NCBI GenBank assembly: GCA_046347625.1
Contig: JAXMFU010000003.1
Location: 868,001 to 932,000 of the forward strand
Direction: 5' to 3'
Source of the DNA: CAIMUS01 sp046347625
Lineage (GTDB): Bacteria; Pseudomonadota; Gammaproteobacteria; Competibacterales; Competibacteraceae
Length of the DNA stretch: 64,000 nt
Shown: piece by piece, positions 1 to 6,999 of the stretch
How positions within the stretch are numbered: the first letter of the stretch is position 1
Layout: the number at the start of each line of letters is the position of its first letter
The notes under the pieces: generated by a model
Databases searched by the model: none
What the model was told of the DNA's origin: nothing
The model's input: only the letters and a program-made list of their open reading frames with translations
Translations under genes and position numbers: made by a program

Positions 1-501
1 TGCGGCGGTCATCTCCAACCGGTGTTGGACACTCTGGTTTATCTCAAGCATGAGACCCAGGTCTGGTTCGAAATTACCACCCTGCTGATTCCCGATGAGA
101 ACGATTCCGACAAGGAACTGGAAGAAATGACCCAATGGATCGTGACCCAGTTGGGACCGGATGTACCGCTGCATTTCACCGCGTTCCATCCCGACTGGAA
201 GATGCTGGACCATTCTCCCACACCGGCGGCGACGCTGGCACGGGCGCGGCGAATTGCATTGAAGAACGGCCTACGCTATGTCTACACCGGCAATGTCCAT
301 GACGAGGAAGGTGGCAGCACCTATTGCCATCAGTGCGGCAACCGGCTGATCGGACGGAACTGGTATGTGCTGACCGACTGGCATCTGACCGCCGACGGCC
401 GCTGTGACCGCTGCGGTACCCCGTGTGCCGGCCTCTTCGAGGCCCGTCCGGGCCGTTGGGGATCCCGGCGCCTGCCGGTACGACTGAGCAGTTATGCCTG
501 A
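1..501 (+). CDS. amrS: AmmeMemoRadiSam system radical SAM enzyme, 3' part only
   Basis: The open frame runs in from the left edge, so only the last ~166 residues are present and the GTG at 22 is not a credible start. The visible part matches the C-terminal region of AmrS-type radical SAM proteins: an FHPDWKM segment after a TTLLIPDEND stretch, then the closing zinc-type cysteines YCHQCGN and CDRCGTPC. The radical SAM CxxxCxxC cluster would lie upstream, outside the window. AmrS belongs to a widespread three-protein family (AMMECR1, Memo and radical SAM proteins) whose substrate is not settled. It reads in the same direction as the NRDE and FIST genes that follow, 78 bp upstream of the former. 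Confidence 0.85.
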   Translation, partial: CGGHLQPVLDTLVYLKHETQVWFEITTLLIPDENDSDKELEEMTQWIVTQLGPDVPLHFTAFHPDWKMLDHSPTPAATLARARRIALKNGLRYVYTGNVHDEEGGSTYCHQCGNRLIGRNWYVLTDWHLTADGRCDRCGTPCAGLFEARPGRWGSRRLPVRLSSYA

Positions 502-579
502 GTTCGATCCCATAATCCGGTTCGTGGCGGAGGCACCGCTCCTACAAACGGTAGGTCGGCATTTGTCGAGCAGATAACC

Positions 580-1344
580 ATGTGCCTCATTCTGTTCGCC
601 TATCGCTATCGTCCGAAGTATGAGCTGCTGCTCGCCGCCAACCGTGATGAATACTACAATCGCCCCACGGCGCCCATGGCGTTCTGGGAGGATGCCCCCG
701 ATCTTCTGGCCGGGCGTGATCTGGCCGCGGGGGGCACCTGGTTCGGTGTCACCCGTCAGGGACGGTTTGCGGCCATCACCAATTATCGTGATCCCAGGAC
801 AGTGCGCCCCGAGGCGCCTTCGCGGGGTCCTTTGGTAAGCGACTATCTGCGAGGCCGGGAATCGGCCTGGGATTATCTACAGCATTTGCTGCCCAGAGCG
901 GCGCTTTACAACGGCTTCAACCTGCTGTTGGGCGATGCCGAGGGTTTGTTCTATTATTCCAATCAGGGCGGTGCGCCACAGGTGCTGGAACCGGGCCTTT
1001 ACGGTTTAAGCAATCACTTGCTGAGTACCCCCTGGCCCAAGGTGAAGCGGGGCCTCGAGGGTCTGGCCGCCCTCTTGGATGCAACGACCGAGCCGGATAC
1101 CGCAGCGCTGTTGCGCCTGCTGGAAGATCGCCGTCGCGCTCCCGATCATTTGTTGCCGAATACCGGCGTCGATCTGGAGTGGGAGCGCCTGCTCTCGCCG
1201 CTGTTTATTGAAAGCCCCAATTATGGGACCCGCTCTTCCACCGTCCTGCGGATCGGTCGGCAAGATGGGATCGAGGTGACGGAGAAAACCTGGCCGGAGG
1301 GCAGCGTTCGAGCGTTCCATTTTAGGCTAAAGGTTAAAGGTTAA
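580..1344 (+). CDS. NRDE family protein (TANGO2-like)
   Basis: The 254-residue protein starts MCLILFAYRY and carries the family signature AANRDEYYNRP near residue 20, followed by the GRDLAAGGTWFGV segment typical of NRDE/TANGO2 proteins. Length is normal for bacterial members. The family has an N-terminal MC start reminiscent of Ntn-hydrolases; its biochemical role is unresolved (heme handling has been proposed for eukaryotic TANGO2). The last codons lie inside a 7-bp tandem repeat, which supplies the final KVKG and the stop codon, so the exact C-terminus may vary with repeat number. Function beyond family membership is not inferred. Confidence 0.85.
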   Translation: MCLILFAYRYRPKYELLLAANRDEYYNRPTAPMAFWEDAPDLLAGRDLAAGGTWFGVTRQGRFAAITNYRDPRTVRPEAPSRGPLVSDYLRGRESAWDYLQHLLPRAALYNGFNLLLGDAEGLFYYSNQGGAPQVLEPGLYGLSNHLLSTPWPKVKRGLEGLAALLDATTEPDTAALLRLLEDRRRAPDHLLPNTGVDLEWERLLSPLFIESPNYGTRSSTVLRIGRQDGIEVTEKTWPEGSVRAFHFRLKVKG

Positions 1345-1352
1345 AGGTTAAA
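1325..1352. repeat. Heptanucleotide tandem repeat (GGYTAAA)x4
   Basis: Four units of GGCTAAA/GGTTAAA lie head to tail across the stop codon of the NRDE gene and the gap to the FIST gene. The same heptamer family recurs at 59408-59442 in five units, also in an intergenic position. Repeat-number change here would alter the last residues of the NRDE protein or the spacing to the next gene. Confidence 0.85.
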
Positions 1353-1371
1353 GGCCGGGAGGATTGCATTC

Positions 1372-2226
1372 ATGACTCAGATACTGACTCAGCTTTACCG
1401 AGATGCTACCGAGCTTGAACTCGCCATAGGCCCCAGACTGACCGGCGGCGATTGGGATGCTGTCGTGCTGTTTGTCCTGAACCTGGAGCCGGGCGATTTT
1501 ATCCCGGTTGCCCAGATGGTTACCTCGGACACGCCGGTATTTCTGGCGGATTGCTACGGCATTCTTGGGTACTCGGCGGAAGAGGATCGGAATATCGAGT
1601 TGATGGAGGCGGGCAGAGGACAGGAATATGGCGGGGTGGGCGGTGATGGCGGTCAGGGAGTCGTCGTCGTCGCTTTCGCCGGTGGGGTGGTGGCCACGGT
1701 GGCTACGCTGCCGGAGGCGGGAACCACCGCTCATATGGTGGTGGCCGCTCATGGCAGCAATGTCGGCGCGCTGTTGGCCAAACAGGCCAGTTCTATCTAC
1801 TACGGCGGCGTGGCCAAGGCTACCTTCCGCTATGACCCGGCTGAAGAGCGCTTCGAGTCGATACCCTGTTTTTGTATCAGTACTCTGGCCGCTCCCGAAC
1901 AGGCGATCGGCATCACCTCGTTTACCGAAGATGCCAAGGGTTCGGTGAGGACATTGCTTCAGCAAGCGCCGGCAGGCAGTCGGATGGAAGCGGTGGCGCT
2001 GTTCCCCTGTTACATGCGCGGCAAAAACGAATATGGCGCCAATAATGTAGAACCGGATGCGGTCTCGGAACTGCTGCCCGAAGTGCCGATTTACGGCATG
2101 TTCTGCCATGGCGAACTGGGGCCTCGGCAATGCGTGGGCTTCGATTCCACCCAGAAACCACAGCAGGCTTGTACCCAGCACAGTATGACCACTATCGTAG
2201 CGATCCACGCCACTGAAAGCGGTTGA
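1372..2226 (+). CDS. FIST-domain signal transduction protein
   Basis: The 284-residue protein has the C-terminal FIST_C hallmark, with CYMRGKNEYG followed by LPEVPIYGMFCHGELGP, and an N-terminal region consistent with FIST_N. FIST domains are predicted small-ligand (possibly amino acid) sensing modules, found alone or fused to signalling domains; here no output domain is attached, so the protein would have to act with a partner. A glycine-rich stretch around residues 84-100 (GGVGGDGGQG) is unusual but uninterrupted. It follows the NRDE gene by 27 bp on the same strand and is probably co-transcribed with it. Start ATG is preceded by GGGAGGATT, a plausible ribosome-binding site. Confidence 0.75.
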   Translation: MTQILTQLYRDATELELAIGPRLTGGDWDAVVLFVLNLEPGDFIPVAQMVTSDTPVFLADCYGILGYSAEEDRNIELMEAGRGQEYGGVGGDGGQGVVVVAFAGGVVATVATLPEAGTTAHMVVAAHGSNVGALLAKQASSIYYGGVAKATFRYDPAEERFESIPCFCISTLAAPEQAIGITSFTEDAKGSVRTLLQQAPAGSRMEAVALFPCYMRGKNEYGANNVEPDAVSELLPEVPIYGMFCHGELGPRQCVGFDSTQKPQQACTQHSMTTIVAIHATESG

Positions 2227-2261
2227 CACTTGGATGCAGGCCGGCGCTTGGGAAAGGCAAT

Positions 2262-2290
2262 AAAAAAAGCCAGCGTCCTGACTGCTGGCT
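2262..2290 (-). terminator. Rho-independent terminator
   Basis: Read on the minus strand, the stem AGCCAGC / GCTGGCT (2268-2274 with 2284-2290) is followed by seven T residues. It lies about 160 bp beyond the stop codon of the minus-strand 2OG-Fe(II) oxygenase gene and would end that transcript before it meets the converging FIST gene. Confidence 0.8.
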
Positions 2291-2451
2291 AATACTTAAG
2301 GGGAGGATTTAGCCCAAAACGACCATTGGGTGAAATAGATTCTACTCGATCGACTGGGCCGGGACTGTAAACGAGTGTTAAATCAAAACGATATCATACC
2401 TTCCAGCCACGATCATCATTTTAGCCGGAAAGCATCTGGATTACGCCTATC

Positions 2452-4752
2452 TCAGGCCGGCGGTGCCTCGAGTTGCGCCACATTGTCGAGATCCTGCTGG
2501 CGCTGTTGCGCCCGCCGGTCGTAACTGGCCTGGTTCTTGGTGCACACCAGGCTGTAGGGACGACCGCGGCGCTCGGTCGTAAGGTCCAGGTCGCAATCGC
2601 TTTTCTGGATTGATCCCGCCACGTGACTGCGATCGGCTTCCGCGGCCTTGAAGGTCCAACTCTTGCGATCGGGATCGGCCAGGAAGCGGCTGAGTTCGCT
2701 GCAATGAGAACAGCGGCAGGCGATGTCGCTCGCCCGGGTCCAATCGCGTGGCGGTTCCAGTGGTTCGGCGATGCGCGCATGCAGGTGTTCCAGACAGGCG
2801 GCGCGCAGGCGTTGCACCGGCGCCCAGTCCCGGCTCAGCGCCCGTTTGGTCAGTTCCCGAACGGCGGGCACGAGTACGGCATCGAGCCCGTAGGTTTTAG
2901 GCCAGGCCAGAATATAATCCGCCGCCCGCTCGGCCAGCGCCATATCGATCTGTCCCAGCGCGGTCATGAGATCGACGATGAAGCTGGATTCGACGATAAC
3001 CTTTGGTCGCGAAAAATCGGGTTTCGGCGCGCGGGCCGGATCGCCCGGCAGAGCCTCTACCAGCATGGTGGCGGCGCGTTCGAGGTCTGCCGGGCGGTCG
3101 GTGATCCGCGCCGCGACGCCACGGGCCAGCAGGTCGCCGCATGCGCTCAAGTTAACCGTGGCATTGCCGGCGATGATGCGCTCAATCAATTCGGCGACTC
3201 GCGCCGGTCGCAACAGAGCGGCGGCCTGGATCAGGGCCTCGTTGTTGCCTTTACCGTAAACGCCGGCGGCGGTGATGTTGGCCAGGAAGGTATCGATAAG
3301 CGCCGTATCCTGCAGCTGTCTCAGCAGGGTCAGCATTTTGGTGGTGTCGGTTTGGTCCTCGCGTGGATACCAGGGGACTCCCTTCGGCCAGGTGCGCAGC
3401 ATGTGGCTGGAAAGTTCGTGCGCCTGCCGCCACAGGGATGAGTCTGGACCTTCACCACTCTCCGCCCAGCGCCGGCTCAGTTCGCTCAGATAAGGCAGGG
3501 TAACGCTCAGTCCCGCCTGGTTGAAGACCGCGAGCCGCCGCTCCCGTGGCCAAAGCACCAGGGCCGCCCGGCGGTAGGTGCGCTCGAAGGAGGCGCCTTC
3601 GTTGCCGGTCGCCTCCTGGAAACTCAGTTCGTCGGGTTCCATGTCTTCGAAGGCATCGGGCGGACAGAGTTCTTTCTCCTTGAAGGGAAATTCCCCAAAA
3701 TTCGGTTGGCTGCCGTCGGGATTCCGCCATTCGGACAGGGTCTCGCTGTGATCGTAGACTTCGCCGACCTCGAATTCATCTTCATCCTCTTCGTCCGACC
3801 ACCGGCGGCGGCGGCGCGAACCGTAATAACCGGTGTATTCGGCGCCACCACTCTCCTCGATGGTCACCAGCGCCAGGTGGATATCACAATCGGCCTGCGA
3901 CGCGGCGTCGACCAGCACGTCGGCCACGGCGGCATCCGCTCCTTTCAGCGCCTCGAAGCCGAGTTCCGCCGGGGTATAGGCATGTTCCAGGGTATAGATC
4001 AGCTTTTCGGGTGAGTCGTCGTCAGGCCGTTTCTTGGCGGCGGCCCATTGTCGTAACAGCGCCGTCGCCCTGGCCTGCTCGGCCTCGTAGCTCGGCGGTT
4101 CGGGTAACCGGTCTTTGCCCTGACGCAGCAGGTTGTAGACGAGCGTCAGCCGACAACCCGAGGTGATGGGCAGCACCTCATGCTTGCAGTCGGCATAGAA
4201 GGCGGCAAAAGCCAGTTCCGACGGCTCCGAACAGTGCAAATCGAGTCGCGCCTCGCGGTCACGGTGCCGTACCAGCAGTTCACCGCCGCTGTAGATCGAA
4301 GGCAGCACGATGACCAGGGTGGCGAACATGCGAGGGGCCTTCTCGGTATCGCGATGGCTGACGAAGAAACTGCCCTGGTCGTACACCAGCAGTTTGTAGA
4401 GTTCGGCCACCACCTTGCCGGTCACGCCGAGGCCGGTGGCAACCTGCGCCACGATGGCTTCCAGGGTCTTCGCCCAGCTTCGACCCTTGATTTGGATGCG
4501 GGAAGCATCGATCTGCCAGGTTCGCCGAACCGCCGTGTCGACCAGAGTTTCTTCGCCGCGGCCATAAGGCGCCTGCTCGGCGACGGCGATCAGTTGCTCG
4601 GCCTGCACCGGCAACAGCGGCAGGGCAATGGGGCCGACGCCTTCGACCTCCAGGTGGGGCGCGAAGAATTCGATCGTGCCGGTGGTATAGAAATCACCGG
4701 GACGCTGTACTGTGCTCAGTAACTCGGCCAGTTCGGTGGTAATGGATGACAT
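2452..4752 (-). CDS. 2OG-Fe(II) oxygenase family protein, large form
   Basis: The predicted 766-residue protein contains an N-terminal prolyl-4-hydroxylase-like dioxygenase domain with visible metal ligands: SHRDTE (His133, Asp135) and CKHEV (His191), plus the 2-oxoglutarate-binding arginine in GCRLTL (Arg201). A long C-terminal region ends with a CRCSHC segment and a basic tail also seen in other large members of this family. The enzyme would couple 2-oxoglutarate decarboxylation to hydroxylation of an unknown substrate. I chose the ATG at 4752 because AGGAGA lies 8 nt upstream; an in-frame GTG at 4782 has no such site. An acidic/arginine insert (SRRRRRWSDEEDEDE) near residue 320 is low complexity. 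Codon use matches the host. Confidence 0.8.
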   Translation of the reverse strand: MSSITTELAELLSTVQRPGDFYTTGTIEFFAPHLEVEGVGPIALPLLPVQAEQLIAVAEQAPYGRGEETLVDTAVRRTWQIDASRIQIKGRSWAKTLEAIVAQVATGLGVTGKVVAELYKLLVYDQGSFFVSHRDTEKAPRMFATLVIVLPSIYSGGELLVRHRDREARLDLHCSEPSELAFAAFYADCKHEVLPITSGCRLTLVYNLLRQGKDRLPEPPSYEAEQARATALLRQWAAAKKRPDDDSPEKLIYTLEHAYTPAELGFEALKGADAAVADVLVDAASQADCDIHLALVTIEESGGAEYTGYYGSRRRRRWSDEEDEDEFEVGEVYDHSETLSEWRNPDGSQPNFGEFPFKEKELCPPDAFEDMEPDELSFQEATGNEGASFERTYRRAALVLWPRERRLAVFNQAGLSVTLPYLSELSRRWAESGEGPDSSLWRQAHELSSHMLRTWPKGVPWYPREDQTDTTKMLTLLRQLQDTALIDTFLANITAAGVYGKGNNEALIQAAALLRPARVAELIERIIAGNATVNLSACGDLLARGVAARITDRPADLERAATMLVEALPGDPARAPKPDFSRPKVIVESSFIVDLMTALGQIDMALAERAADYILAWPKTYGLDAVLVPAVRELTKRALSRDWAPVQRLRAACLEHLHARIAEPLEPPRDWTRASDIACRCSHCSELSRFLADPDRKSWTFKAAEADRSHVAGSIQKSDCDLDLTTERRGRPYSLVCTKNQASYDRRAQQRQQDLDNVAQLEAPPA

Positions 4753-4827
4753 CGATTTCTCTCCTGAATGTATTTTTGTCACTGTAACCGTTCGTGCTCG
4801 GTAGGAAAAGAGTAACCCCAGGTGGTG

Positions 4828-5424
4828 AGCTTCCTCCGGCCAGGTCGCTATCCACAGGAACTGGTGCTGAGCAGTAACCGACGGACCTATCTCCAGTTTA
4901 ATTATCTCATCTGCGATTTAGGACGGTTGCCGGTGGACGATTATCTGGACAGCCGCAATGTGGTCAGCCGCATTCTGCTGCCGCTCATGAAGTATGCCCG
5001 CGGGCGGCGGGTGGAGATATGACTGCGGGCGCTGGAGGGTTTGATAGAATTGGAGTCGAACTGGAACAAGCGTCTGAAGTATGGTGACTTCGTCGTGCAG
5101 TATGCAAAACTGAAGGGATCCGAAAGGGCAGAACTTGAACGTTGTCTAGCACAGAGTACATCGCGGGAGGTAACCATGCGATTATTTCAAGAAGCACGTG
5201 ACGAAGCCAAGCGGGAAGGTATCCAGCAAGGTCGGCGGGAAGGCTTACGGGAGGGCATCCAGCTTGCCTTGGAAGTTAAATTCGGTGCAGCGGGCTTAGC
5301 ACTGATGCCGGCCATTCAGCAGATTCAGGACCCTGATCTGATGAGAAAGATCAAGGAAGCGTTGCGGACGGCCGCCAGCCCGGATGAAATCCGCCTCCTC
5401 TGGGAGCCGCCAGCGAGTCATTGA
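4828..5424 (+). pseudogene. Rpn-family nuclease relic (truncated, TGA)
   Basis: The sequence is closely similar to the second half of the intact gene at 9569-10675, including LRPGRYPQELVL, LICDLGRLPVDDYLDSRN and the closing IRLLWEPP. The first ~110 codons, which would hold the catalytic region, are missing, and the homology starts abruptly at about 4828. In addition a TGC codon in the intact copy (VEVCLQA) is TGA here at 5020-5022. It also lacks the 27-residue tandem repeats of the intact copy. It cannot make the full protein; a short C-terminal fragment beginning in GREGIQ-type repeats is conceivable but unlikely to matter. Confidence 0.85.
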
Positions 5425-5429
5425 ACCTG

Positions 5430-5663
5430 GGGTAGTGTTCCGAAAGTGTTGTTGACAGGACTTACGAAAATACCCTTTAGCTAAGCAACTCACCACTGTC
5501 ATTCCGGCTGGGACGCCGGAATCCAGCAGCCATGGAGGGCAAGCGTCTGGATTCCCGCTTACGCGGGAATGACAGTTTGCGTAAATCCTGGTTAATGGTA
5601 TGGAGAAGAGGATTGATCTGAACGCCTCCGATCTGTCACAACAACACTTCTGGAACACTACCC
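5430..5663. mobile_element. MITE-like element with ~28-bp terminal inverted repeats
   Basis: The left end GGGTAGTGTTCCGAAAGTGT (5430 onward) is mirrored at the right end, which finishes ACACTTCTGGAACACTACCC at 5663; pairing continues through GTTGTTGACAG with small gaps. The 234-bp interior has no credible gene. It carries an internal palindromic block (5497-5575) of the widespread form TGTCATTCC...GGAATGACA. No transposase is inside, so movement would need one supplied elsewhere. I could not see a convincing target duplication. Confidence 0.7.
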
Positions 5664-5665
5664 TC

Positions 5666-5695
5666 GCCGGCCTGCCGGCCGGAAGGCCGGCTTTT
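5666..5695 (+). terminator. GC-rich hairpin followed by T4
   Basis: GCCGGCCT (5666-5673) pairs with AGGCCGGC (5684-5691), and TTTT follows on the plus strand. It would end transcripts coming from the Rpn relic side before the converging CHAT/TPR gene. Confidence 0.55.
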
Positions 5696-5706
5696 CCAGG
5701 AAGCCA

Positions 5707-6942
5707 CTAACTCCGCCGCCACCATCTACCCAGCCAACCCCCCAACCGCCCCAACCCGGAACGCGGCCTGGCTTGCGGCTGCACCGGCTGCACCGGCTGT
5801 ACCTGCCGCGCCAGCGTCAACACCTGCTGTAACGCCTCATCGCCGGTAGCGGCTCGATCCTTGGGCAGCCGCTCGAACAGTTCCCGAAAGCGCACCCCTT
5901 CCACCTGTTCCACGGTCTCGCACAGAGCGGCGAAGTTGGCCGGTAGCGGCGGGTTGGCGGGGAAGTCGGCGAGGTTTTCGGCCAGTGCTTGTAGCCTTGA
6001 TGGCAACCTCCCTGAAGCGATTTGAAAACCGATCATCACCGCCGCCAGCCGCTGCGCCAGCGCCATCGCCGGCGGGCCGCCCGCACGCCGCAGGTAAATC
6101 ACCAGGTTGAAATGGCCGCCGGCGCAGTCTTGCGGATCGCCGGCCAGATAGCCGTAACGCAGCGCCGTGTGTTCGAGCGCAATCGCCCGGTCCCGGTGAT
6201 TGAGTTCATCCTCCAGATCGGCCAGGGCGGAAAAGACTTTGCCCAACATCTCCACATCATTCTCGGCGGCGAAGGTGGCCCGGCAACCCTCCAGCACGTC
6301 ACATGCCTCGGCGTAGCGTTGCAGCCTCAGCAGAGGAAAACCATCATTGAAGCGGGTGCGGGCCTGTTCCAGCGCCGGGGCATGGCGGTTGCTTTTGCTC
6401 TGCAACACCTCGGCATTGAGCGCCAGGGCGTCTTCCCAGCGCTCCAGGCCGCGGGCGGCGCTACGGCCTGTGTCGAGGATGAGTTCCCGCACGCTCCAGG
6501 GCAGCATCGTTTCCTCCCGATCGCCGGCCTCCGGCAGGGTTTTCAGGGTGGGCCGTAACCGCTCCACCGCCGCCAGCGCCTCCTCGTTCCGGCCCAACCG
6601 AACAAGCAGTTGCAGCCGCCGGGCTTCATCGCCCAGTTGCGTCCACGGTCCCAGGCCGGCGCGGCGGGTGTAGTCCTGCTTCTGCTCCACCAGCGCCAGG
6701 GCCTCGGCGTAGCGACCGGTGTCTCTCATCAGGTTGATCAACTCGCCCGCTATGCCTGACGCCAGCCGAAATGCTTGCTGCTGGACCGCCTGCTCGAGCA
6801 GCACCCGTAGCCGGCCTTCGGCTTCCCGCCAGCGGCCGGCTCGATGCAACGCCTTGGCCAGGATGGCGGCATCGATCAATTCCCGCTCCGTGCCCGCCGT
6901 CGCCGCCGCGATCTGCTCCAGCAGCGGCAGCACCGCCGCCAC
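5707..6942 (-). CDS. TPR-rich C-terminal segment of the CHAT protein, cut off by TAG
   Basis: This 411-residue open segment is alpha-helical and made of TPR-like units (for example AKALHRAGRWREAEGRLRVL and GRNEEALAAVERLRPTL). It is in the same frame as the CHAT-NTPase gene directly upstream, from which it is separated only by a TAG at 7000-7002; the codons between the TAG and the GTG at 6942 still read as TPR sequence (GLLERALYRDYSP). The simplest reading is one ancestral protein of about 1270 residues whose TPR arm is no longer made with the rest. The GTG at 6942 may be used for a separate polypeptide, but no clear ribosome-binding site precedes it. The end is a basic WLGRWWRRS tail. Confidence 0.6.
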   Translation of the reverse strand: MAAVLPLLEQIAAATAGTERELIDAAILAKALHRAGRWREAEGRLRVLLEQAVQQQAFRLASGIAGELINLMRDTGRYAEALALVEQKQDYTRRAGLGPWTQLGDEARRLQLLVRLGRNEEALAAVERLRPTLKTLPEAGDREETMLPWSVRELILDTGRSAARGLERWEDALALNAEVLQSKSNRHAPALEQARTRFNDGFPLLRLQRYAEACDVLEGCRATFAAENDVEMLGKVFSALADLEDELNHRDRAIALEHTALRYGYLAGDPQDCAGGHFNLVIYLRRAGGPPAMALAQRLAAVMIGFQIASGRLPSRLQALAENLADFPANPPLPANFAALCETVEQVEGVRFRELFERLPKDRAATGDEALQQVLTLARQVQPVQPVQPQARPRSGLGRLGGWLGRWWRRS

Positions 6943-6999
6943 CGTCGCCGGGGAGTAATCGCGGTAGAGTGCCCGTTCCAGCAGCCCAGATGCTTCCCC

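Noticed and set aside
1348..2229. A 293-codon minus-strand frame opposite the FIST gene.
   Set aside because: The plus-strand frame contains the FIST_C motif; the opposite frame has no family features.
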